DNA of 16,877 nt from Podochytrium sp. JEL0797 (GCA_027596195.1 JADGJG010000540.1:1-16877), one strand, 5' to 3'; positions 1 to 9,451 are shown, counted from the first letter of the stretch. Numbers and translations are program-made. The notes: generated by a model not told the origin, from the sequence alone.

Positions 1-449
1 ACCTTGCATCGAGGCCTTTTGCATCACTGCAACTCATTTCAAATGATTTTGAAAATTTTCACCGATTGCCATTTTTTTGGGTGAATCACCGACCCCGTGG
101 CATTTTTCCAAAAGATTCAACAGATTGAAATCGACCAGAACAAACGCCGCACAAGAACATAAAGAGGCAATCTCTAATGGTGACGCGTACCGACACCAAA
201 AACCGACGTCATCACAGCCATCCGTTTCGCCAGTCGCAAAACTCCATGGCAATCTTTTCATCCCTCTTTTTGGGGAAAAACAATACCTGTTCGCTAACTT
301 TCTTTTTTCCAAAATAAAAAAATCTAAAAATTTCCCTTCATCGTTTTCCCTTCTGGTGAATGGGTGAATGGGACGAGTTTCACTCAAACCGCCAAAACAG
401 AAAAAGACGAAATACCATCACCAACCACAGAAAAAAAACTCGCCACGAA
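1..449. other. Upstream intergenic region of the first homeodomain gene
   Basis: No supported gene. Open frames here on both strands are short, lack recognisable motifs and overlap one another. The stretch at about 298-345 is A/T-rich with long A and T runs and is a plausible core-promoter region for the gene starting at 450. A CRE-like TGACG core occurs at about 180, but a single five-base match is not evidence of function. Confidence 0.4.
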
Positions 450-1021
450 ATGGATTCCTCCCCAGCCCAAACCCACCTCTTCGCGAGCCTCCAAACCCTC
501 AAACTCGACCTCTTCACAAACAACGGCGACAAGAAACCCATCCACTACATGCAACAGCTCACGAACCTCCTCGACGCTTGTCCCCCCAATCAACTTGTTC
601 TCCCGACCCTCCTTTCGGACAAGATCCTCGATTGCGTGCAACACATTCAGGCCAAGTGTTTGGTGGACCAGGAATGTGTGGACCGCGTTGCAGCGGTTGG
701 GAAGCAGTTTGAGATGGTGGCAAGCATGCCTGGGACTTTGTTGGAGGAGAGCACTGTGGACAAGGCCATGCGGGTGCCTTTGTATGAATGGTTGATTCGC
801 AATCGGGATATGCCATATCCGAAGGAGGAGGAGAAGAAGGAACTCTCGAGAAAGACGGGCATGACGACTGCACAGATCAATCATGTGAGTTTGTGGTTTT
901 CTGTGTGTTGCGGGTTGTCTGAAATCTGATTTCTGTTTTTAACAATTTTAAACAGTGGTTTGTCAACAGTCGTAGACGCAATGTTGCCACACGCGATGAC
1001 TTGAACACGTTGTATGGCTGA
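450..1021 (+). CDS. TALE-class homeodomain protein (166 aa), canonical copy
   Basis: Two exons, 450-884 and 956-1021, with a 71-nt phase-0 intron (GTGAGT...AACAG), give 166 aa. The C-terminal third is a homeodomain of the TALE type. It has the helix-1 core LYEWLIRNR, the three-residue loop extension with PYP, a helix-2 segment EEEKKELSRKTGM, and helix 3 ending in NHWFVNSRRRN. It therefore keeps Trp48, Phe49, Asn51 and Arg53, so sequence-specific DNA binding in the nucleus is expected. The N-terminal ~100 residues are helical-looking and unassigned. The ATG at 450 was chosen over in-frame upstream ATG 360 because the neighbouring paralog starts at the equivalent place (HLFASL.. here, TLLLASL.. 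there). The protein ends only 13 residues after the homeodomain. An AATAAA lies 34 nt past the stop. Fungal mating-type HD proteins share this domain class, but nothing here proves a mating role. Confidence 0.88.
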
Positions 1022-1359
1022 ATGTGCCATGTTGTTCCTCTTTTTGCAAATTTCAATAAAACGCATCGTTTCTCGCACCTCCCTAAATATGTTGTAAACC
1101 CTTTCACGAGCATGGCCGTCTCATAATGAAAAAAGATCGCATTTGACGTACTTCCGTGCGGGGATCACTTCCTTCAACTGCACAACCTCTCCAAAATGGA
1201 AGCGAGTACCCTTTTTGCCTCCTTGTCTTCAAAAATTTCCTCAAAATGGGTCAATGGGAATACCCGCCAGTGGCAAGATGGGACAAGCCACATCAAAGAT
1301 TGCTACAAAAAGGAAGAAGGTGCCCCCCTTACCCACACTAAATTTCTCCTTCCAATAAA
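1022..1359. other. Spacer between the two homeodomain genes
   Basis: 338 bp holding the 3' flank of the upstream gene and presumably the promoter of the downstream one. No convincing ORF, RNA gene or sizeable repeat was seen. It does not look like a duplicated copy of the region before 450, so the promoters of the two paralogs have diverged beyond visual recognition or the duplication did not include them. Confidence 0.4.
1055..1060 (+). terminator. Poly(A) signal of the first homeodomain gene
   Basis: AATAAA 34 nt after the TGA at 1019-1021, in a T-rich 3' flank. Canonical hexamer at a normal fungal distance. Confidence 0.55.
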
Positions 1360-1885
1360 ATGACCATTCCCCCACCACCACCCTCGCACACCCTCCTCCT
1401 CGCCTCCTTGGAATCCATCCGTATCGACCTCTTCACAAACACGGATCAAAAACCTCCCGCCGAGTTCATGAACCAAATCACTGCGCTTGTGTCGAGCTTT
1501 TCAACCGAGGAACTGGCAGTTCCGTCGCACCTATCGCCAAGAATTCAGCAGCTGCTAGCCGTATTGAGGGCGAAGCTGGAGGTTGATCTCGAGTGTTTGA
1601 AGACATTGAAGCGGGTTGGGAAACCGTTTGATCAAGTGAAGGAGCTTTATTGTTGGATGCTGGAGACCGGGAGGTGGTGTCCAGAGGAGGAGGAAAGGAT
1701 GGGAATCTCAGAGAGAACGGACATGCATGTGGACGAGGTGAAGCTGGTGAGTTTTTGTTTGGGTTGGTCGTGTCCGATTTCGGGTCGTAACATTTCGCTT
1801 TGTATTTTAGTGGTTCGAGTGTCACAGGCGCAACGTATCGACCAACCTGGCTGCAAGCGCTTTATTGAATCTAAGCAAATCTTGA
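1360..1885 (+). CDS. Degenerate TALE-like homeodomain paralog (153 aa)
   Basis: Exons 1360-1746 and 1811-1885, with a 64-nt phase-0 intron (GTGAGT...TTTTAG), give 153 aa. It is clearly a paralog of the gene at 450-1021: the N-termini align (LASLESIRIDLFTN versus FASLQTLKLDLFTN), both have RVGKPF/AVGKQF before the homeodomain, and the intron falls at the same codon just before helix-3 Trp48. The homeodomain is eroded. Helix 1 reads LYCWMLETGR, the PYP loop is lost and the loop is one residue shorter. Helix 3 reads KLWFECHRRN, so Asn51, nearly invariant in DNA-binding homeodomains, is Cys, although Trp48, Phe49 and Arg53 remain. About 20 residues before helix 1 are also missing relative to the neighbour. 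The frame is intact and cleanly spliced. It may be a dominant-negative or dimer partner, a divergent DNA binder, or an early pseudogene. Without splicing the frame would run on to 1977, but that tail has no homeodomain character. Confidence 0.78.
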
Positions 1886-1952
1886 TATTGATTCGATTGA
1901 TTTGTATTTTCAACATTTTTTCAGCTCAAGAATACAAAAAAAATCCCCAATA

Positions 1953-1958
1953 TTTATT
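1953..1958 (-). terminator. Poly(A) signal of the membrane protein gene
   Basis: AATAAA on the minus strand, 22 nt beyond the TAG at 1982-1980. It lies in the 94-bp interval between the convergent stops of the second homeodomain gene (1885) and the membrane protein gene (1980). Confidence 0.5.
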
Positions 1959-1979
1959 TACTACTGCAAAACAATGATT

Positions 1980-4077
1980 CTAATCATCAAAAACAACAGT
2001 TCCCATCATCCTCGTCGGTACTTGCACCCCTGCGACCCCAGCATTCGGCAACATACTCCGCGGAGTATTCCCTCCTGCCCCTTTATACACATACCCGCCA
2101 ATCAACGGCTTCATTTCGATATACTCCATCGTTGTGCGTTCCCCTTCGTCATCGTCATCTCGGCTCATTCTCCCCCGCGGCGGGGGCGGCGGGATCACGG
2201 CGACGGTAGTGCCAGCGGGGGGGAGGGGGATCATGGTGTCCATCCGGGTTGGGGAGATGCTGGGTACGTTGGGTGACGGAGACGAGACGGATGTATGTGG
2301 GTGTATGGGAGGTTTCCATTGGGAAGCAGTGCCGCCACCACCAACGCGCGAGTGCGAGACGGACATGGAGGTCGCGGAGGCAGTGCGGTGGTGTAGTCCC
2401 GTGGTATGTATTTCGTCGATGGAGGTGAAAATACTCTTGGGGGGTAAAGGGGATACTTGGTTGATCGTGTTGGTACCGGCTCCCGTTCCTCCTCCGGCCC
2501 CGCTTCCGCTGCTGCCTCCAGTGCTGTATGTGCTTTTCGTTTCAGCGTGGATGATGGGGTGTTGGTAGACGCTCGCGTCGCTGTGGTTGCTGCGTGTGTC
2601 GTGGATGAAGCTTGGGGCTGGGAGTGGGGTTGTGTGGAGGCTGGGGGTTGTTGGCGGGTGGTGACGGGTTTGTTGTTGTTGGAGGTGGATAGAGGCTGCT
2701 TGGGCTACGGAGTGGGACCATTGCTCGAACCGTTTTGCAAAGAGGGGTTCATCGCGCATTGGGGTGTCTGAGCAATCGCTGTCGAAGGAAGGGCGGCGGG
2801 TGTCTGGGAGTGGGGAGGGAGCGTCTTGGTTGGTGGGGAAGGGGGAAGTTGCTGGAGGAGGAAAGAGGAGAGGTTTGTAGCGGAGGAAGGTGAGTGTGGT
2901 CATGAGAAGGTTGAGGGTTGTCGAAAAGATGAAGAGTTGAGACGACATTCCCTGTGTCAGGGTTTCGGAGCTGGCGGAGATAAAAAAGTCGCTGACAGGG
3001 TGCGTGACGAGGTGATCGTTGTTGAAAGATTGGGATGTGACGACGATGGTTATGATCGAGAGGATTTCTAAAATGGAACGGGTGCATTGAGTTGAGGATT
3101 TTGCCGTCGAAGGAAAACGCCCACCTCCAAATACTTGAAATGCAAAGGATCCCAATAGTATCCTTTTCCCCAAAATCTTGCGCCAATTCTCGGGTTTTGG
3201 TTTCCCATTGAATCCAATCAACCAATTCAAACTTCCACCCCTCTCCTCCTGCTGATGCCGCCGCCGTGCCGCGTCCTTGAATCGCGAATCTGAAGTCATC
3301 CAAGAGACTCCGATCCAAAGAGTCGCGAGGGCAATCACCCAGAGAAGAATGTGTACGACTTCGAGACCTCGCGAGAATTTGACAGCCGCGCACGACCCGG
3401 ATGATATCTAAAAATGAACGCGAATTAGAATATCTAGACATGGGTGCTTTCGTTTCACTTTGCTAATTCCAAATGAAGGGGAAATGAATTCGGCGATAGG
3501 AAATTTCGATTTCCAATGGAGGCCTGATAAGGAGTTCCCGAAATCGGCAACGACAGTCAACGTTCCCAATCAAATCAATGCATATCCTCCTCCATTTGGA
3601 AGCATACCGTCTTAGAGAATGAATAGAGAATTGCCATACCCGATTTTCGGCGCAATATGAGTGGAGAGGGACGCACACCTCGGTCCTGTTCACCGTCGCA
3701 ACCTTTACAATCGACTTGACATTATAAACGGCGCATATGTTCGACAGACCAAAGGCGTATCCCAAAGAGCTGACGGCTATAGCCGGATCATGGCCTGGCG
3801 GCAACAGCATGGACATTGGAACCGGCCAGGTGGGCCACGAGGCGTTTCCAACCACATAGTTGGAGTCGGTTTTAAATCTCGAGACAAAGTACATGTCGGA
3901 TGTGAAAGGCACGGGCAGCGAGTGGTTGGCGGGCGGCACGAGTGCGATTTGGTATACGGTTGAGGAGGTGATCATCATGCGCGGCAGGGCCAGGGCAACA
4001 ATCATGACGACCAGGGAGGGTATCGAGGCAAGGGTGAAGACGACCGCAGGCAGGCGAGGGGATCCATCATCGTTCAT
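1980..4077 (-). CDS. Multi-pass (four-TM, claudin/PalI-like topology) membrane protein with long disordered tail
   Basis: Exon 1 is 4077-3640 and exon 2 is 3407-1980, joined by a 232-nt phase-0 intron (GTATGG...TTTTTAG), giving 621 aa. An N-terminal TM (AVVFTLASIPSLVVMIVALA) is followed by an extracellular loop of about 120 residues with N-glycosylation sequons and a GLSNIC...VCVPLHSYC cysteine cluster. Further hydrophobic segments follow: VVHILLWVIALATLWIGVSW, a segment around ILLGSFAFQVF/ILSIITIVV, and LFIFSTTLNLLMTTLTF. The remaining ~330 residues are a Ser/Pro/Gly/Thr-rich cytoplasmic tail with polyproline runs, a DDDDEGE patch and YIEMKPL near the end. TM1, a Cys loop and three more TMs resemble fungal SUR7/PalI and claudin-like proteins, but that is topology, not a family assignment. 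A second, in-frame 57-nt intron (3124-3068) is possible; removing it would weld two half-TMs into one good third TM and give 602 aa. The 232-nt intron is long for this window and could hide a mini-exon. Confidence 0.65.
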
Positions 4078-4399
4078 TGTTGGTGATTAAATTGGGCGCG
4101 GCAAGTGGGACGGCGATTCACGGGCTCGAATCGATCAGGTTGAATCGACGTTGGGTGGGTTGGTGTGTGGATGGTGAAGCAGAAAGGCAAACTGGGCTGG
4201 CTTGTGGCGGATGGGTGCGGAGAGCAAGCCGAACAACCTCCAATCGAATGGAATTTTTTTCAATCTCCCTTTCCGGAAGGAGCATACTTTTTCGTTCTTT
4301 CTTCTTCTTTATTAATATGAGTGGAGAGAGAGATGAAATGGACTGGGCGTGTTCTGTCCCCTCCCACGTCTGATTTCCTTTCGAAAAAAAATCCTCTGG
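4078..4399. promoter_or_regulatory. Bidirectional promoter interval between membrane protein and SPA2 genes
   Basis: 322 bp between two divergent start codons. The SPA2 side (about 4250-4315) has long pyrimidine runs ending in TTTATTAATATG, typical of fungal core promoters. A perfect 8-bp palindrome TTCCGGAA lies at 4271-4278. No supported gene lies inside; short open frames on both strands are motif-free. Confidence 0.4.
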
Positions 4400-7300
4400 A
4401 TGGCAGACACCGCAGATCAATTCCTCACCCTCCGGAGCTTCCTAGGCACCGAGTTTCTTGGCTCTCTGGATGCCTCGGAGGCAAACTCAGAGGCTTCCCA
4501 GCAGCGCATGGGGCGACTAAACCAGCAGCAGTTCACTGTCTTCACTATCGATCTGATTGACGAGATTCGAAGGCGGAAGGAAGGGGACAGCGGTACGTGT
4601 GAAACATCCTCTGCCTCGATCCATACTCACCCTCCAGCGAACCCCTCCATCCCCACGGCTCGTCCCAGGCCCGCCCCACCTTCCCGCACGCCAGGATTTC
4701 CATCCCAAACGCAACCAAACCAGACAGAAGCTGGCTTCCCTGGCAATTCTCAACTTCAAGAAGATGGCCTGCGATGTCTATTTCGAACTCGAGCGGCGGT
4801 TTCCGAACTTGATCCTAGAGGTTCGCAAGAGATCTCTGTTCGCCCTTTCTGCCCCGTGATGAGATCTTGGTGCTTTGAATCTCCGGAATAGTGGATATCT
4901 GATGCACTGGAGGACGGGGGTTGCTTCTGACTGGCGGGGCCGTGGGAGCGCGGAATCAGTTTAAATTGGGGGGTCAATTGGCTGCCATTAGTCAGTTCCA
5001 CACGAACTTGAGGAGATATCTCCGCTATATCTGATATCAAAGCGACAACGAATATGACAGTGTTCTGGCCATCCGGGGTCAAGGATTCGACACCTGCGAC
5101 CCAAGACGCCAATGTGTCTCCCTGTCGGACTCTCATCTCCCCCCCACTTTATCGTTATTGAATACCAAACTCACACTCCCCTTTCTACTTTCAAAATTAG
5201 CATCCACACACCACAACCTCCACAAAATCGCAACCCCCGTACTCCTCCGCTCGCGACAAAGATCTCCCCACCCCTTCCCACTCACCCCAACACCTCCCCA
5301 AACCACCACACACAACCTCTGCCCCCAAACCCGCCCCACTCATTCCGCCGCGCCAAATCAACGTTTCAAACATCCCCGCCAGTGCGAACGGCAAATCCAT
5401 CGATGAGGTTATGCAGGAGTTGGGGTCGCTTGTGAGTCCGACGCGGTCAAATGGTTCGGCGGCTGCTGCGTCGGCGTTGGGGGGCTCTGTTGGGGGAGGG
5501 GATGCTGCGAGTGGAGTGTTGAGGGTAAAGGCTTTTTTGATGTTGTTTTGGGGACTCAATTTTTTTGTTCAAAGGACGCCATGGACCGCTTACGCAAAGA
5601 TAATGCACTCAAACTCGAAACTCTGAACTCACGCATTGCGGTGCTCGAAACTGAACTCTCGGATACGAATCGCGCGCTCGACCAATCGCGGCGGGAAGCC
5701 GACGAGAATGGCGAAGACTACATGAATGCGCGGAAAGAAGTGGAAGGGTTGCAAGAAGAGCTTGCTGAGAGTCGGCAAGAGGCGCAGATGGCTCGTAAAG
5801 AGTTGAATGGGGTTCGAAAAGAATTGAGTGAGGCGGAGAAGGAGGTGGCGGCTGTGAGGGCTGAAATGAGTTTGTTGAGGCAGGAAGGGTTGGATCAGCT
5901 TCATGTGAGTTGTTTTCCGGGTATTATTGAAATTTGGCTGACTTTTTTGGGCGTCAACAGACCATTTCGGAAAACAAAAAGGAACTCACGGACGCGAAAA
6001 AACTCTACCTCGACTCCCAATCCGAATCCAGCGCGCTGCGGGCTGAAAACGAAAAACAGCGGCAAGAAATTGCGTCCCTCAAAGCCACCAATCAGCGACA
6101 ACTCTCGGATTACGTGGCCCTCAAAACGGATTACGCAGACATCAAATCTCATGTGGGCGATCAGCAAGTGGTAAGCTTGCACTCCTTGTAGCTCTGCTGT
6201 ATTAAGTAATCGTTCACAATGTAGCTGTTTGGCGAAGTCCGAACCGAAACCACTTCCCTCCTCGCCGAAGTCAAATCGCTTGCGGCCAAAAACCAAACCC
6301 TGCGAACTCAAAACGAGACACTCCATAACAAGAACGAAGAAGGCTTGAAAATGGCCGACGATCTTGCACAACAGTACGAAGAACTCGTGCGTAGCTTTGA
6401 TGCGCTCAAAACCGACAATGACGAGTTGCGGGAGCAGGTAATATACATTCCTCTTCCAAACTTTTCTCAAAATTGGGTTCAATCCAGATTCAGCAAATGT
6501 CCAAACGATCTGGCTCTGGCGCCAAATCCAATCACCACCACAACCGTCCCTCCATGGCCACCGCCTCCACACCAGCCCCACCGCCTATCCACATCTCCTC
6601 CACCGCAACCACCGTCCTCTCCTCTTCTACGACCCAATACTACCAAACTACCCTCACGACTCTCCTCACCGCGATCCGCACGGACTCTCCCGCCATCCTC
6701 CCAGCGCTCAAAAACACCATCGCGGCGTGTAAGCAGGTGACGGAGGATGTGGAGGAGTATGAGGCTACGGGGTATACGGGCGAGAAGGCGTTTTTGCGGG
6801 AGGATGAGTTGGATCAAGCGAGGAGAGGGTTCAGTGCGGCGATTAGTGCGTTGATTGCGGCGACGAAGGCTGTGATTGCTGGGAGTGTGGGAGCGGTGGA
6901 AGGGGTGGATGCGGCGGTTGTTGGGTTGACGGGGTGGGTGGAGAAAGTGGCTGGGTTGGTGAAGGAAAAATGTGGGGAAGAGGGTGGAGATGAGGAGGAA
7001 GAGGCGTTTGAACGCGTGCAAGGGTTGAAGGAATTCGTGGAGGCGCAAACGGCAACGATTGTGGAAGGGATTCAAGGGTTGTTGTCGACTATGCGGGGTC
7101 CTGGGAATGGGGCCAATTTCTTACGCGATATGAATGGCAAGGTGCAGAGTATCTGTGCGATTGTTAAGACGATTCTGAAGGCCAGTCAGGCCGTGTTTTC
7201 GCGAATGGGGGATGAAGATGAGTTCAAGATTGAGGCCGAGCAGGTGTTGAATGGGATGGCGAATGCACGGAAACGGTTGGAGGCGAAGGCTGGGGAGTTG

Positions 7301-7405
7301 GTGAAGGATCCGGGGAGTGGAGAGATTAAGCAGGCGATTGGGGCAAGTGCGTATGAGGTGGCCAAGTTGGTGAAGAAATATGTCGCGCTGTTGGACGAAG
7401 TTTGA
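4400..7405 (+). CDS. SPA2-like polarisome scaffold with Spa2-homology domain and coiled coil
   Basis: Seven exons: 4400-4592, 4669-4820, 5201-5524, 5575-5904, 5961-6170, 6225-6437 and 6488-7405, predicted 779 aa. The N-terminus carries two Spa2/GIT-type SHD repeats: residues about 35-61 (RLNQQQFTVFTIDLIDEIRR) and about 75-111 (FHPKRNQTRQKLASL, then FKKMACDVYFELERRFP). A Pro/Ser-rich linker (116-223) precedes a strongly heptad-patterned coiled coil (about 226-474). The C-terminal ~280 residues form an all-helical domain (AACKQVTEDVEEYEATGY..., ending VAKLVKKYVALLDEV) like that of Spa2/GIT proteins. In yeasts and filamentous fungi Spa2 sits at growth tips and scaffolds formin and MAP-kinase components; that role is inferred here. 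Introns 3-6 are 50-56 nt and phase 0. Intron 2 (4821-5200, GTTCGC donor) is 380 nt and its donor is the least certain junction. ATG 4400 is the first in-frame ATG and sits directly before the SHD. Confidence 0.85.
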
Positions 7406-7610
7406 TAGTGGGGGGAGGGCAGGGGTTGGTCGTGCGTGTGCGTGTTTTCTTAGACTTATAGATTGAAGCTTGTCCAGTAATAACTGTTTTCTCTATTTTC
7501 TATGGGGTAGGACCTTTTTTTGCAGGACATCCTTCTTCTAATTTCTAACGAAGAGTAATTTCTGCGGAAAAAAAGGGAACAAAAAAACAACCCAAAAACG
7601 CAACTTTAAG

Positions 7611-8089
7611 ATGGGAATCTCGTGAGTCTCCCACTCCACTCCACCCTACTCCTCCTTCACCTTTATCCACCCACTTTCTGGCATCCCTTTTCCTCCCCCT
7701 TGCCCTCCTCCCTTGCCTTTGCAATCCCTTCTTTCTTTTCGCCACTCAAGGTTTCTCAACTCAATTTCTTCAGATTTGCTGAAGGAATCCGCCGCAACCC
7801 CCCCGTGTACCTCCTTTTCACTGCCATCGGCTTCGGGATCTCATTCGCTGCGTACACTGGTGTTCAGTGAGTGAAATGAATTCTGAAACACGGAAATTAA
7901 TTCATTGTCACGCTCATTCACCCCAGCTTCTTCCGCAACGATCCGACGCTCCTTCTCAAAGACAAGAAGACGATTCCCCACCCGTGGCAGTTGATGGACC
8001 AGGGAACCAATATCAAGTTCAACAGTTTCCACAATGTCAATCAAAAGTTTGACAAGAATGTCCGAAAGGGGTACCACGATGACTTGTAA
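7611..8089 (+). CDS. B12D/NDUFA4 (MLRQ)-like small mitochondrial membrane protein
   Basis: Three exons, 7611-7621, 7774-7866 and 7927-8089, give 88 aa. The first exon holds only 11 nt (Met-Gly-Ile-Ser). Introns are 152 and 60 nt, both phase 2 with GTGAGT donors. The protein has a short N-terminus (FAEGIRRNPPVY), one TM segment (LLFTAIGFGISFAAYTGV, residues about 17-34), then RNDPTLLLKDKKTIPHPW and a charged C-terminus ending YHDDL. The arrangement NPP-TM-F(F)RNDP-...-PW matches the B12D/NDUFA4 family, single-pass inner-membrane proteins associated with respiratory complex I or IV. Length is normal for the family. Which respiratory complex it serves cannot be told from sequence. An AATAAA lies 26 nt after the stop. 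The tiny first exon would be missed by automatic prediction, but the reading frame and family fit support it. Confidence 0.78.
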
Positions 8090-8115
8090 ATTTGGTTTCC
8101 ATCCGTTGTTTGTGA

Positions 8116-8121
8116 AATAAA
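8116..8121 (+). terminator. Poly(A) signal of the B12D-like gene
   Basis: AATAAA 26 nt downstream of the TAA at 8087-8089, followed by a T run. Confidence 0.55.
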
Positions 8122-8270
8122 ATGCGTTTTTTTTTGAATTTTTTGATTGGGCCGCCAAGGAAAAAAAATTGATTGGCTGACTTTTTTGATTCGCGTTCCA
8201 ATTCTCCACAACTCGCAATCTATCCATAAAGAACAAGTACAAAAATCATTCCCCAAACCTGCTACCGCTG

Positions 8271-9451
8271 ATGAAGATTCAAAGCTTGTTTGGATTCCTC
8301 GCCCTCGCGTGGGTCGCCCACTCCCTTCCCACCACCCCGGATCGTTCAGACGCTGCTGTCGTGCCTGTCAATCACGCAGCGCATGGAGGACATTTGTTCA
8401 GGGCCAAGCCGTTTTTTCCTCCTCACAGGTTTGCAACATTTCTTTTCGCGTTCCCGATCGTTAATAAACAGCAATAGCCGTGCCTCGAAAGGACATACCT
8501 CTGCTCGCGACGGCGACGAAATTGATGATCAAATCGACGAGCGTGATGGAACCATTCCTTTGCCTGTTGCGTATCAGAAGAAAAAGAACGGGTAAGCTTT
8601 CCCATTTCGCGATTTTTATCGTATTTTTCAAGAGTCCGGTTTGCTGATACATAGAAACAACCATTCACTCAAAAAGGGGGATGGGGAACTTGCAAGCACC
8701 AAAGCCGTCTGGCCATTTCGTGGGTTCTGTTGGAGGTGGCGTCTCTCGACCAGTTCCTCAACCAGCTCGCCGTGGAAAAGCCCTTGCTGCAAAAGCACGC
8801 GACGAAGGCAATGACGGTGGCCAAGACGACACGGATGGAATCGAGTCGCGTGACGACAGTGGAACTGACTATCAAGAGTCTGAACTCGCTTCTGACGCGC
8901 AGCAATTCGACGCACGCGATGACGGAAGCGATCAAGATGGTTCCGATTCTGAAGCACAACAATTTGAAGCGCGTGATGATGAAGGAGACGATGAATGGCA
9001 GCAATTTGACGGACGGGACGATGGGAGCAATTCGGAAGAACAAGAGTTCGATGCGCGTGATGGAGGTGATGATGAGCAGTTGGAACAATTCGAGGAACGT
9101 GACGATGGAAGCGATTCTGAAGAGCAAGAGTTCGATGTGCGTGATGATGATGGAGGTGCCGATGATCAGATCGAAGCACGTGACGATGGAAGCGATTCTG
9201 AGGAACAAGAGCTCAATGCGCGTGATGACGGAAGTGATGATGAGCAGTTGGAACAATTCGAGGAACGCGACGATGCAGGCGATTCTGAAGAACAAGAGTT
9301 CGATGCGCGTGATGATGGAGGAAACGATGATGAGATGCAACAATTCGAGGAACGTGATGACCAACAAATCGAGTGGGATTCAATGCAAGAGGAGAAACGC
9401 GATAGAGATGCTAATGACGAGTTTGATAGTTCGGATGATGCCAACGCTTGA
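8271..9451 (+). CDS. Secreted acidic repeat protein (RDD/SDSEE repeats)
   Basis: Exons 8271-8428, 8472-8591 and 8677-9451 give 350 aa. A signal peptide (MKIQSLFGFLALAWVAHSLP) is followed by a basic/proline spacer, a dibasic PARR site at residues 122-125, and a disordered acidic region. That region has about 11 imperfect 14-15-residue repeats of the type F-D/E-x-RDDGSDSEEQE (residues 170-328). Serines followed by acidic residues fit casein-kinase-type (S-x-E/D) phosphorylation. No known domain was recognised. Intron 1 is only 43 nt with a GTTTGC donor. Intron 2 uses the acceptor AAAAAG at 8676; the better-looking TAG at 8654 would shift into a frame that soon stops. The adjacent gene at 9641 has a similar signal peptide and layout, suggesting an ancient duplicate. 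The repeat frame was chosen for periodicity and consistency with exon 2 (ARDGDEIDDQIDERDG). Possible roles are cell-wall coat, cation or mineral binding, or secreted effector; none is shown. Confidence 0.72.
8906..9382 (+). repeat. Coding minisatellite, 42-45-bp unit, ~11 copies
   Basis: In-frame tandem repeats inside the acidic protein gene. Each copy encodes a variant of FDARDDGSDSEEQE. Copies alternate between SDSEEQE and DDEQLEQ endings, suggesting a two-unit higher-order period. Copies differ at many positions, so the array is not freshly expanded. The register of all copies is preserved, which argues for selection on the protein. Confidence 0.75.

Noticed and set aside
77..387. Short frames on both strands before the first homeodomain gene
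   Set aside because: They overlap one another, carry no recognisable motif and sit in probable promoter sequence.
2134..2771. Plus-strand Gly/Val/Trp-rich frames opposite the membrane protein tail
   Set aside because: Shadows of the low-complexity Ser/Pro/Gly-rich tail; no motifs, and the minus-strand gene is continuous.
8669..9367. 232-codon hydrophobic minus-strand frame
   Set aside because: The same antisense artefact, opposite the RDD/SDSEE repeats.
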